A stretch of 64,000 bases of DNA from an uncultured Geobacteraceae bacterium (lineage in GTDB: Bacteria; Desulfobacterota; Desulfuromonadia; Geobacterales; Pseudopelobacteraceae). Made by a program: the position numbers and the translations under genes. Each line of letters begins with the position of its first letter. The stretch's first letter is position 1. The stretch is from the NCBI GenBank assembly GCA_903875605.1, contig CAIQWT010000092.1, positions 1-64,000 of the forward strand, in the 5' to 3' direction. The notes beneath the pieces are model-generated. The model was not told where the DNA came from, searched no databases, and saw nothing but the letters and a program-made list of their open reading frames with translations. Below, piece by piece: positions 47,707 to 56,700 of this stretch.

Positions 47707-48778
47707 AGACCTTCCCCTTTAACTTGTAAACATACGCCAAAACCTCGGCGACAGCTGCGTAGAGGGTTTCCGGTATTGGCTCATTCTCTTTGACCTGATC
47801 ATACAACTCACGGGCCAGAAACCGGTTCTCCACTAGAGTAATGCTGTGTTCACGGGCAATTTTCTTGATCGCCTCTGCCATGACATCCATCCCTTTGGCG
47901 AGCACAATCGGCGCGGCCATTTTCTGACGGTCATATTTAAGTGCGACGGCAAAATGAGTCGGATTGGTGATGACAACGTCCGCTAACGGAATAATTTTGG
48001 TCATTCGTCGCCGGGCCATCTGAAACTGCATCTTCTTGATTTTACCCTTTGTTTCCGGGTTACCATCCGACTCTTTATGCTCGTCCTTGACTTCCTGCTT
48101 GGTCATTTTGAGATTTTCGGTGTAGCGCCACTTAACATAGAGCATGTCGATCAAACCGAGTACGATCAAAATGCCGCAGGTGTGGGTAACGATCTTGAAT
48201 GCAATGTGACCAATAAAATTGAAAATGGTCTGAATATCCGCTTCCGCCAGAAAAGTAATATTCTGCATTTCGTCACGCACTACCCCATAAGCGATCCAGG
48301 CAACTACCGCCAGCTTGAGCAGCGATTTCAGCATCTCAACCAAGGCGTCTTTGTTTAATATCCGCCCAAAACCTTTCATTGGACTCAATTTGGTAAAATC
48401 CACTTTCAGCCGAGACAATCTGAACTCAAGTCTGCCGTTATCCTGAATAAGGCTGGAGATCACTGCTGTGACTATAATCGTCACAACAAGCGGCAATAGC
48501 AGCATTACGATGGTACCAAAAAGCTTAAGGATCAGAATATACAGGTTGGATTCAGTCAACTGGAAGGTGCCGATTGTTGACAAAATCTTGACCGTGCTCT
48601 GCTTGAGGCCGTCCATCATAAAACTACCGAAAATATATAGGCTGACGATACCCGTGAACAGGGTAAGTGACGACGTCAGCATCTGACTCATTGGCGGAGG
48701 GCCGTCTTCGCGTGATTTCTCCAGCCTTTTACCGGTGGGTTCTTCGGTTTTGGAGTGCTTATCTGAATCTCCTGACGT
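47705..48778 (-). CDS. flhB: Flagellar export protein FlhB with apparent ACG start
   Basis: The C-terminal part is plain FlhB: membrane spans, LKMTKQEVKDEHKESDGNPE and the autocleavage site VVITNPTHFAVALKY. The first ATG, at 48691, would remove the conserved cytosolic N-terminus. In frame upstream the sequence codes for (T)SGDSDKHSKTEEPTGKRLEK up to that ATG, exactly the family N-terminus, closed by the fliR stop at 48782. No ATG, GTG or TTG lies in that stretch, but ACG at 48778-48776 stands where the start is expected, six bases after a run of seven G. With it the protein is 357 residues, the normal length. FlhB switches export specificity with FliK. Confidence 0.85.
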   Translation of the reverse strand, partial: TSGDSDKHSKTEEPTGKRLEKSREDGPPPMSQMLTSSLTLFTGIVSLYIFGSFMMDGLKQSTVKILSTIGTFQLTESNLYILILKLFGTIVMLLLPLVVTIIVTAVISSLIQDNGRLEFRLSRLKVDFTKLSPMKGFGRILNKDALVEMLKSLLKLAVVAWIAYGVVRDEMQNITFLAEADIQTIFNFIGHIAFKIVTHTCGILIVLGLIDMLYVKWRYTENLKMTKQEVKDEHKESDGNPETKGKIKKMQFQMARRRMTKIIPLADVVITNPTHFAVALKYDRQKMAAPIVLAKGMDVMAEAIKKIAREHSITLVENRFLARELYDQVKENEPIPETLYAAVAEVLAYVYKLKGKV

Positions 48779-48781
48779 AGG

Positions 48782-49576
48782 TCACCCCCCCTTTGCCATA
48801 AGCCGGAATAGCGCGTCTATTTGAGCAGTAAGATGCCCGAATGACACTTGCAGAACATGAAAGAAAATTGTCAGTGTCATCCCCATAATAACAAGACCCA
48901 GTCCGACGTTAAGCGGCATACTGATCATGAAAATATTCATCTGCGGGAAAGCCCGCGCCATGATTCCAAGCGCAACAGTAGTAAGAAGCAGGGCGACCAT
49001 AACCGGTGCGGCCAGACGAATTCCGATGATAAATATATCCGCAGTACGCGTAACGAAAAAATTCATCAACTCCCCGTTCAGATGCCATCCACCAAGCGGA
49101 ATCACTTTGAAACTGTCCATAATGGCTCGGATGAAGACGTGATGAATATTAAGTGTCAGGAACATCAGAGTTGCGAACAGTGTCTGGAGCACCGACATCG
49201 TCTGGGACTGCGTGCCTTGAGACGGGTCAATTATTGACGATATAGTCAAGCCCATCTGCATGCTGATTATCTGACCACTGAATTCGACCGCTGCGAAAAC
49301 AATCTGAGTTATGTATGCCAGCGTAAGACCAACCATAACCTCGGTTAATGCCAGCATTGCGAGACTAAAAGCATCAGTAGGCACCTGAGGTATCGCTACC
49401 GAAAGCGTCGGAAAACAGACCAGCGTAATCATAATGACTGTAATTGCTTTGACACGAAGGGGCATACGGCGGCCACCGAAAACAGGCAAAGCAGCAAAAA
49501 TACCGGCCACGCGACTTAAGACCAACATGAAAAATATGACTTCGCGGGGGGATGGAAAGGGGAGTAGCGGGAACAT
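48782..49576 (-). CDS. fliR: Flagellar export protein FliR
   Basis: The 264-residue membrane protein has the family motifs MLVLSRVAGIFAALPVFGG, QIVFAAVEFSGQIISMQMGL and FPQMNIFMISMPLNVGLGL, with six or so spans. It completes the FliPQR export gate. It begins six bases after fliQ and ends in a run of G just before the flhB start. Confidence 0.94.
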   Translation of the reverse strand: MFPLLPFPSPREVIFFMLVLSRVAGIFAALPVFGGRRMPLRVKAITVIMITLVCFPTLSVAIPQVPTDAFSLAMLALTEVMVGLTLAYITQIVFAAVEFSGQIISMQMGLTISSIIDPSQGTQSQTMSVLQTLFATLMFLTLNIHHVFIRAIMDSFKVIPLGGWHLNGELMNFFVTRTADIFIIGIRLAAPVMVALLLTTVALGIMARAFPQMNIFMISMPLNVGLGLVIMGMTLTIFFHVLQVSFGHLTAQIDALFRLMAKGG

Positions 49577-49582
49577 GTGAGG

Positions 49583-49852
49583 CTAACGCCTCATTGTTGC
49601 GATAAACGAATAGATCTCTCGAGTAAAGTCACTCATATAGCTCATCATCCAGGGAAAGAATATGATCATAGCAACCATAACAGCGATTATTTTCGGGGCA
49701 AAAGCAAGCGTGGCCTCGTTTATGGAGGTGACTGCCTGAAATATACTGATCAGAAGCCCGACAATCAGACTGGCAATCAGAAGAGGAGCAGCCAGCAACA
49801 GTGTCGCTTCAAAGCTGCGTCTGGCGAGTTGTACGACTAATTCAGGGGTCAT
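49583..49852 (-). CDS. fliQ: Flagellar export protein FliQ
   Basis: The 89-residue protein has two membrane spans with the family phrase GLLISIFQAVTSINEATLAF and KIIAVMVAMIIFFPWMM. It is part of the export gate and lies between fliP and fliR with short gaps (10 and 6 bases). Confidence 0.94.
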   Translation of the reverse strand: MTPELVVQLARRSFEATLLLAAPLLIASLIVGLLISIFQAVTSINEATLAFAPKIIAVMVAMIIFFPWMMSYMSDFTREIYSFIATMRR

Positions 49853-49862
49853 TTAATATCAC

Positions 49863-50657
49863 CTAGCCAAAACTTTTTACGAGAGAGCCGATTACAAGAC
49901 CCCAGCCATCCACAAGAACAAACAGAAGTATTTTGAACGGGAGCGAAATCATTACAGGTGGCAGCATCATCATACCCATTGACATAAGAACTGATGCCAC
50001 GACCATATCAACAACTATAAAGGGAATATAGATCAAAAAGCCGATCTGAAAAGCTGTCCGCAGTTCAGAAATCATGAAGGCAGGAATTATTGTCAAAGTC
50101 GGTATATCTTCGGCATTTTTCGGCCGCTGCAACTTGGAGAGGCTCACAAAGAGCGCCAGATCCTTTTCCCGCACCTGAGAGAGCATGAACGTGCGCACCG
50201 GCTTGACAGCACGTTCCATTGCCTGCTCCTGGCTTATCTGTTGTGCTTTCCACGGCTGGTAGGCATCCTTATTAATCTGCTGCCACACCGGAGTCATGAT
50301 GAAAAAAGTCAGAAACATCGATAAGGAAAGAATTACCTGGTTGGAGGGGGCGGCCTGAGTACCCATGGCGGTGCGCAGGAAAGATAACACTACTGAGATG
50401 CGAGTAAATGATGTTGTCATAATCAGCAGCCCGGGTGCGAGCGACATGATCGTCATCAACAGAAATATCTGAACCGTGACAGCAACATCATTAGGCTTGG
50501 TGGCGGTGCCGACCCCGATATTAAGTGAAGGAATAGGCATCGGTTCAGCGAACAGCAGCGCAGCCCCGGCCAGTAAAAGCAGGGTAGTCAGCAAGAAGAT
50601 AAAAGAGCGTCTGGTGAGGTGCCTGGTTTTCATGATAGTTGTCATGATATTCGTCAT
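49863..50657 (-). CDS. fliP: Flagellar export protein FliP
   Basis: The 264-residue protein has a cleavable signal (SFIFLLTTLLLLAGAALLFA) and FliP motifs SLAPGLLIMTTSFTRISVVL, LRTAMGTQAAPSNQVILSL and GFLIYIPFIVVDMVVASVLM. ATG at 50657 overlaps the stop of fliO (ATGA); ATG codons 4 and 8 positions later could also serve. Core of the export gate. Confidence 0.94.
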   Translation of the reverse strand: MTNIMTTIMKTRHLTRRSFIFLLTTLLLLAGAALLFAEPMPIPSLNIGVGTATKPNDVAVTVQIFLLMTIMSLAPGLLIMTTSFTRISVVLSFLRTAMGTQAAPSNQVILSLSMFLTFFIMTPVWQQINKDAYQPWKAQQISQEQAMERAVKPVRTFMLSQVREKDLALFVSLSKLQRPKNAEDIPTLTIIPAFMISELRTAFQIGFLIYIPFIVVDMVVASVLMSMGMMMLPPVMISLPFKILLFVLVDGWGLVIGSLVKSFG

Positions 50658-51073
50658 GATGCCTGCCTCAAACGTGTTAACAGTGTGGCAAAACTGCTCT
50701 GTTCCGGTTTTTCTTCTATAACTTCAATTTCTTCAAGCATGTCGATCTGCTTGACAAATGACAGGCTTGCCTCACTACTGGAAAGCAGCAGGTATTCTCC
50801 TGCCACTTCAACCAGCAAAAGTGATTTTTTAGGACCAAGATAACGTGTTTCAACGAGCCGAATATGCTTTGATTGTAGCTGCCTCCCTACCGGCAGCTTC
50901 TTCATTAGTTTGTTGGAGAAATGCCAGGTAATAAGTATAAGGCCTACAACAAGTGCCAGTGCAGCCAGCATTTGCAGTAAACTAGAAAGAAAGCTGAACT
51001 CCTGTACGGAGCTGTCAGCTGCCGAAGCGATTGATGGAATAAAGAGAAGAAGTGCGGAAACCGCACTTCTCAC
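50654..51073 (-). CDS. fliO: Flagellar protein FliO
   Basis: The 139-residue protein has an N-terminal signal-like segment, a membrane span (LLQMLAALALVVGLILITWH) and a short cytosolic domain with RLVETRYLGPKKSLLLVEVA, the recognisable FliO core. It helps assemble FliP. GTG start overlaps the fliN stop (GTGA), and its own stop overlaps fliP. Confidence 0.88.
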   Translation of the reverse strand: MRSAVSALLLFIPSIASAADSSVQEFSFLSSLLQMLAALALVVGLILITWHFSNKLMKKLPVGRQLQSKHIRLVETRYLGPKKSLLLVEVAGEYLLLSSSEASLSFVKQIDMLEEIEVIEEKPEQSSFATLLTRLRQAS

Positions 51074-51369
51074 AGGATTTTCTCCACCCGCTCGTTAGGA
51101 GTAACGATATCCACCAAACGGACACCGAACTTTTCGTTGACAACAACCGCTTCACCGCGAGCAACCAGCTTGGAGTTAACAAAAATATCCAGCGGTTCAC
51201 CGGCCAGCTTGGTTAACTCGACAACGGCACCCTGGTTGAGCTGCAGAATATCCTTGACCAGCAGCTTGGTTCTCCCCAGTTCTACGGTTACCTGCAAGGG
51301 GATATCAAGTATAAAGTCGAGGTTTTTCTTGTCAATTGGCGATTGATTCTCTTCAGGCGTGTCACCCAC
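51070..51369 (-). CDS. fliN: Flagellar motor switch protein FliN
   Basis: The 99-residue product is a FliN/SpoA domain: DIPLQVTVELGRTKLLVKDI, LNQGAVVELTKLAGEPLDIF and NEKFGVRLVDIVTP. It forms the C ring with FliM and FliG. GTG at 51369 shares one base with the fliM stop (TAGTG). Confidence 0.95.
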   Translation of the reverse strand: MGDTPEENQSPIDKKNLDFILDIPLQVTVELGRTKLLVKDILQLNQGAVVELTKLAGEPLDIFVNSKLVARGEAVVVNEKFGVRLVDIVTPNERVEKIL

Positions 51370-52358
51370 TACTGCCCCCTATTACTACATATCTTGCTTA
51401 TCTGAATCGCTTTATTACCATGTTTAATGCCGGGAATACCGAAGTATTTTGGTACCCCCTCAATTTTAACAACCATTTCGCTCGAACTGGCTTTATCAAG
51501 CATTATGGTATCACCAGGTGCCAGATCCAAAAGTTCCCGCAGAGTGATGCTGGCATTCCCCATTTCAACCGTTGCCTCCATGGGTGCCTCCATTATTTCC
51601 GAAGAGAGCCTGAACGACCATTGCGGGTCAATCGCCATCAGGTCGAACTGCATACCTGTCTTGAGCTTATCCCGTATAGGATCGATGGTCATAAACGGCA
51701 CTGCAAACATCATGTTGCCGGATACGTCGTCAATCTGAATTTTGAGAGTCATAGTGACTATCTGATATTCAGGCGGGACAATGTTGACCAGACGCGGATT
51801 CATTTCCATCCGCAACAGGCTCATATGGGTAGCATACAGCGGCGCCCAGGCTTTTTCCAGATCCTGCAGGGCATCACCGACAATTTTCTCCATCAAACGC
51901 ACTTCAATCGAAGTGAACATACGATTGGCAATTGGTACTTTGGCGCTGCCGGTACCACCCAAAAGGCTGTCAACCAACGACAACACAAGGGTACTGTCGA
52001 ACGAAATAAGAGCCGCGCCTTTCAGTGGTTCAATTTTAAAAATCCCCATGCATACCGGTGAAGGCAGCGTCTGGAGAAAGTCATCAAACTTATAGGAACG
52101 AGCGCCTATCTTTTTAATTTCAACTGATTTACGCAGGCGATTAGAGAGGTTAACGCGGTTGTAGCGGATAAAGCTGTCGTAAATGATATCAAGATTCGGA
52201 ACAAAACCCTTGTGAGCATCCGAGTTGACCAAGTCATAGTTTGCAACTGCACCTTCAGCCTTCGAAAGCTCCTTTTCAGGCTCTATACGACCCTCAAAGA
52301 CGGCATTGAGCAGTGCCTCGATTTCAGCTTTTGAAAGAATTTTTTCCATTGCAGCCAC
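51369..52358 (-). CDS. fliM: Flagellar motor switch protein FliM
   Basis: The 329-residue protein starts with the CheY-binding and switch motif KILSKAEIEALLNAVFEG, has the CheC-like middle domain (LVLSLVDSLLGG, TSIEVRLMEKIV) and a C-terminal SpoA domain (ASITLRELLDLAPGDTIMLD). Starts at GTG 52358 or ATG 52349 are both possible; the family begins at the latter. It follows fliL by eight bases. Confidence 0.95.
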   Translation of the reverse strand: MAAMEKILSKAEIEALLNAVFEGRIEPEKELSKAEGAVANYDLVNSDAHKGFVPNLDIIYDSFIRYNRVNLSNRLRKSVEIKKIGARSYKFDDFLQTLPSPVCMGIFKIEPLKGAALISFDSTLVLSLVDSLLGGTGSAKVPIANRMFTSIEVRLMEKIVGDALQDLEKAWAPLYATHMSLLRMEMNPRLVNIVPPEYQIVTMTLKIQIDDVSGNMMFAVPFMTIDPIRDKLKTGMQFDLMAIDPQWSFRLSSEIMEAPMEATVEMGNASITLRELLDLAPGDTIMLDKASSSEMVVKIEGVPKYFGIPGIKHGNKAIQISKICSNRGQ

Positions 52359-52366
52359 TTCAGTAC

Positions 52367-52948
52367 CTATTGAACCACGAAATCAGTGAAATACACCTTG
52401 GCAATCTTGCCGGGCGGAATATTTTTATTGATCGCTCCGAGGATTTCATCTTTGAGAGTATTTTTACCCTGAACATCTTGAATATCCTGAAGCGTTTTGG
52501 CACTGAGTAAAATCAGAACCGAATCACGGATAGGAGCCAAACGCCCCTCAATCTCAGCCTTTACCGCAGGACCAACCATCTCCAGTTCAACCTTTACTTT
52601 GAGATAGCGCAGTTCCTGGCCGTCATAAATATTAACAATAAACGGCTCCAGCGGATATATATTTGCGGAAGGCCCTGCCGCTGCACCTGCAGCAGGAGCA
52701 CCACCATGGGCGCCAGCGGCAGGTGCAGCTGCAGCTGCACCATGAGCACCGGCGGCAGGAGCGGCGGCACCTTCAACCTGCGCCGCATCGCCCTCTTTTT
52801 TTGTTTTTTTGTCGCCCTTGCCCATCATCATAAAGACAACGACACCCAGTATCAGCGCGACAGCCACCGCTGCCCCGATAATAATTAATTTTTTCTTGCC
52901 CCCGCCTTCTGCTTCCGCTTCAGCCGGTGCCGATTCTTCCTTGGCCAT
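52367..52948 (-). CDS. fliL: Flagellar basal body protein FliL with long Ala/Gly/Pro linker
   Basis: The 193-residue protein has a short cytosolic lead, one membrane span (LIIIGAAVAVALILGVVVFM), then a low-complexity linker of about 50 residues with two copies of APAAGAHGxA and related blocks, and the FliL stomatin-like domain (YPLEPFIVNIYDGQELRYLK, ILLSAKTLQDIQDVQGKNTL). FliL supports the stator-rotor contact. The repeats make the linker longer than in most homologues. It begins the fliLMNOPQR-flhB run after a terminator. Confidence 0.92.
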   Translation of the reverse strand: MAKEESAPAEAEAEGGGKKKLIIIGAAVAVALILGVVVFMMMGKGDKKTKKEGDAAQVEGAAAPAAGAHGAAAAAPAAGAHGGAPAAGAAAGPSANIYPLEPFIVNIYDGQELRYLKVKVELEMVGPAVKAEIEGRLAPIRDSVLILLSAKTLQDIQDVQGKNTLKDEILGAINKNIPPGKIAKVYFTDFVVQ

Positions 52949-53107
52949 TGGTTTCCTCCGTCACTACGTTATAACTCGTGTTCTTTTTAACATCATATAC
53001 TTAAATTGAAACCAATTATTTTGCAACTGCCAAATAGAAAATGAAAGGTACATTTTTGATCGCACCTGCGCTAATACAGAATATTTTTGGAATATAAAAA
53101 AATCCGC

Positions 53108-53140
53108 GAAAAAATGGTGGCTAGTGATGCACTAGCCACC
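53108..53140 (-). terminator. Terminator after the cohesin lipoprotein
   Basis: On the minus strand GGTGGCTAGT-GCATC-ACTAGCCACC is a perfect 10-bp stem followed by ATTTTTTC. It ends the surface-protein module, so fliL and later genes need their own promoter or readthrough. Confidence 0.85.
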
Positions 53141-53173
53141 AGGCTGGTTTTACGTACAAGAGGCAGTTGAGCC

Positions 53174-53722
53174 TCAATTAGTACCGGTTATTACGGTAGG
53201 AGCAGCATTTGCGTCCGTAGCTGTGGGAACGATAGTAAAAGCATAACTACCTGGCAGAGATCCTGATGCTAAAGAAAGGCGTATATAGGCAATAACGCCA
53301 TCTGCTATTGCTTTTTTCCCTCCCAGATCAATAATTGCAATACGCAAAACATCGCTTTGAGTGGCACTTTTACTCTGGTTAATTTGTTTACCGGCTTCGG
53401 TTGCTGCAGCGCCCGCACTGGCACTATCCACAGCTGTGCCGTTCATTATCAGTGCAAATACATCGCTCTTAAAACTAATGACTGTGTCAATGCCAACTAC
53501 AGATTTACCTTGTGCCGAAAAACTCAATGGAAAGGTTGCAACAGTCCCGCTTATTGTTGGTGTTCCGATCACAAGAGAAGGAACTCCAGCTACCGTTTGA
53601 TACCTGGATATATCCACTGATGTCGGTGCAACTGCAGAGCCACCACCACCGCCACATCCTAGTATGGTAGATAGTGCCGCACATACCATAAAAGTTGTAA
53701 CTGCCCTTTTGATTGTTATCAT
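53174..53722 (-). CDS. Small lipoprotein with cohesin-like domain
   Basis: The 182-residue product has a lipoprotein signal (TTFMVCAALSTILG then Cys23) followed by a GGGGGS spacer. From about residue 45 it has the beta-sandwich pattern of cohesin-like domains: VATFPLSFSAQGKSVVGIDT, VISFKSDVFALI and, near the end, DGVIAYIRLSLASGSLPGSY. Such domains bind dockerin modules. It starts 14 bases after the stop of the giant surface protein with AGGGGTG as ribosome site, so both are made from one transcript. It may anchor that protein by its dockerin-like tail; inferred, not shown. Confidence 0.75.
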   Translation of the reverse strand: MITIKRAVTTFMVCAALSTILGCGGGGGSAVAPTSVDISRYQTVAGVPSLVIGTPTISGTVATFPLSFSAQGKSVVGIDTVISFKSDVFALIMNGTAVDSASAGAAATEAGKQINQSKSATQSDVLRIAIIDLGGKKAIADGVIAYIRLSLASGSLPGSYAFTIVPTATDANAAPTVITGTN

Positions 53723-53736
53723 AATAGCACCCCTGA

Positions 53737-56700
53737 TTACAGCCCTATAAAGCTGTTAATCACCTGCTGAAGTTCATAAATCTGGACTATGCCGTCAGCG
53801 TTAAGATCAACAGAACCACTGACGGGATATGTTACAGGATCAAGCAACATATAGAGCGCGTCCTGGACGCCTTTCAGTGTTGACGGATTATTCACACCAA
53901 GGGCAAAAGTGTCACCGGGCTTGGCGACAATAGTTACAGTACCGTCTGTTCCAGGACTAAGTATCAGCGAATTCGCATTTAAGTCAGTCGCTGAATTTGA
54001 ATCGATGGCAAGTGCCTCAATACCGGTCACTGCAGATGAAATAACAGTGAAAGACAGGTTGGCAATTTCTCCGTCAGGTAAAGGCGTATTCAGTTTATTG
54101 AGATCATTAATTACTATTCTGTAGACTTTAACTCCGAGCGAATTAGTTGTCGTTCCACCCTGGATACTTTTGCCCAGAGCTGCCGCCGTCTTGGCGATTG
54201 TAACAGCTGGATTAGAAAGATTACTTGTCGTCGGGTCGTAAGCAATGTCGATACTGACTGCTGCAACCTGATAGCCGCTAGCCAGGGAAATAGGTACTCT
54301 TACAGAATGCCCAATAACACCGATACTTTTTCCAATGGTAATAGTCGTAGGCGTAGTGCCGGGAGCCAGGTAATTTATGGTTCGTGTATCAACACTGCTT
54401 AAAATTCCATTAGTTGCTGTTGTAGTAATGGAATTCACACCGGCAACCAAAGTGTTTACGTGGGAAAAACTGCCATCAACTGTGCTTGTTGTAATAACAG
54501 TGCCGTTGATGTCTAGGGTAGTGGCTGTAAAAGGAGCCACATTGCCACTCACATATAAACTGAGGCTGGATGTTGTCGACCCGTCCGCTAATGTTTCAAG
54601 ATACAATGCCGGATTTGTGTCTAGCGGTGCAGCGACGACGGCACAGTAAGCCGTCTTTATCGGCTCTATGTTGCCGGCTGCGTCTACAGCGAAGAACTTC
54701 ACGATGGTGTTATTGGAAAAGACCACCGGAGACGTATAATATGCGAATGCGGTTCCTGAGTGGTTTACTGAATTGCTGGTGCTGTACATGATTTTAGGCA
54801 GCAGATCTACGGCATCTGTAGCGGTAAGAGTGATTTTATTCGCTGTAGTACCACACACAGCCACTGTGGTTGCCGGAGTTGAATCTACGGTGTAAATTTC
54901 CACTTTCACCTTTTCAATAACGCCTTTTGTGTCCACTGCAAAAAATTGTATTGTCGTCTTGGCATCCTGTAAAAGAATTGGTGCAGTTGAACTATATTTT
55001 TTAGTGGTTTTAGAAGTTGTTGAAGGTACTGTTCCGTCAATAGTGTAGTAAATAGTGCCCGCACCATTGGCAGAAAGAACTACCGTCTGTGGCGAATTGA
55101 ACACGCCACCTTTGGGTGATGCCGTCGTTGTCAAAATGATAATAGTATATTCTTGCGTCTTGACCAACTCCTTATTACCGGCGATATCAATAGCAAAATA
55201 GCTTAAAACCGTACTGTTATTGATGAGGACAGGAGTTGTGTATTTAGGTGACGCCGCTGTCGGTATTGATCCGTCGGTCGTATAGTGAATTGCTGCTTTC
55301 GGATCATCAGAGGTAAGTGCAACAGACTGAATGGAAGCGTAGGTGCCGGACAATACAGAGGCTGTCGTTATCGGAGCAACGACATCGATAGTATAAACCT
55401 GAGTTTCAGTCGTTCCACTGTTGCCAACCGTGTCAACGGCAAAATACATCAAAGTTATTGTTTTGTTGATGGTCAGAGGTGTCGTGTATTTTGTTGACGA
55501 AGTTGTGGGTGCTGTTCCTGATGTTGTGTAGTAAATTACAGCGTTTTGCTCAGAAGTAAGGGTTACTGACTGAGGTTTGGAAAAAGAGTTGCCTAGAGGC
55601 TCTGCCGTTGCAACCGGGCCCGTTGTGTCAAATATATAGGTAGCAGTATTCATTACCTCTGCATGCCCTGCACTATCGGTCGATGTAAATGTCAGTATAG
55701 TTGTTGCCGGCCCTGAAATCGGAATGGCTTTGGTATAAGTCTGCTGTGCTCCGCCATTTATACTGTACGTAATGATAGCTCCTGTGCTGGACGTCAGCGT
55801 TACTGGAGCAATCGTTTTGTAAACGCCACCGGGAGGAGATGCTGTGGTGATTCCAGAATTACTTGCAACAATTTTCTGAATTACGCTATTGCCGGCGTCT
55901 TCTACTATAACCGTTCCTACTGCATCAACTGCTACGCTGGCCGGACGTGCAAAACCGACTGGAGCATCTATAGCTGCCGACAGGAGAGTACTGCCTAAAC
56001 GAGTCGATATAATTCCGGTCGCAAGAGACACCCGCCTGACGCTGTTGTTCTCAGTATCAGCAATATAAAGATCCACTCCATCTGTTGCTACGCCCTTCGG
56101 CTGATTGAGCTGTGCAAGTATCGCAGGACCACTATCGCCCGCGAAACCGGCCACCCCGTTGCCGACAACTGAGACAGGAGCTGTTTTCCCGTCAATGACG
56201 CCTTTAGTAGCTGCAATTTTAAGAATGCGGTTATTGCCGGCGTCCGCAATGTAGAGATCCCCAAGATTTGGTGAGAGTGCCACTCCGTAAGCTGTCAGCC
56301 TTGTCGCGTTGCCATCACCTGCAATTGTGCTTATAAGGCCCGAAGTGAAAGTTGTTATCAGGGTTGTCGTGTTAGTGCTCGCTTTAACCGGCAGAACCTT
56401 CCTGATAAGGTAATTACCATTGTCTGCAATGTATAAATTTCCGGTTGTTAACAACTTTCCTTTACTATCAACAGTACCGGTGTTGTCAACAGCAACTGCT
56501 GTCGGATTGTTGAGCCTGACCAGTGGAACCGTTGCTATCGCACCGTCACCGGCAAAACCTTTGGTTCCGCTACCAGCCACAGTGACAATACGGCTGGCAC
56601 TGCTGATAAGCTTTGTTACCGGGTCTGCAATGATCATGTGGACACGATGGTTTCCACTGTCTGCGACATACACATTACCGTATATATCGGTAGTGATGCC

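Noticed and set aside
52949..53107. Sigma-54 promoter before fliL (TTTGGCAGTTGCAAAA on the minus strand near 53035)
   Set aside because: The GG and GC elements are too close together; the ten-base spacing needed for sigma-54 is not met.
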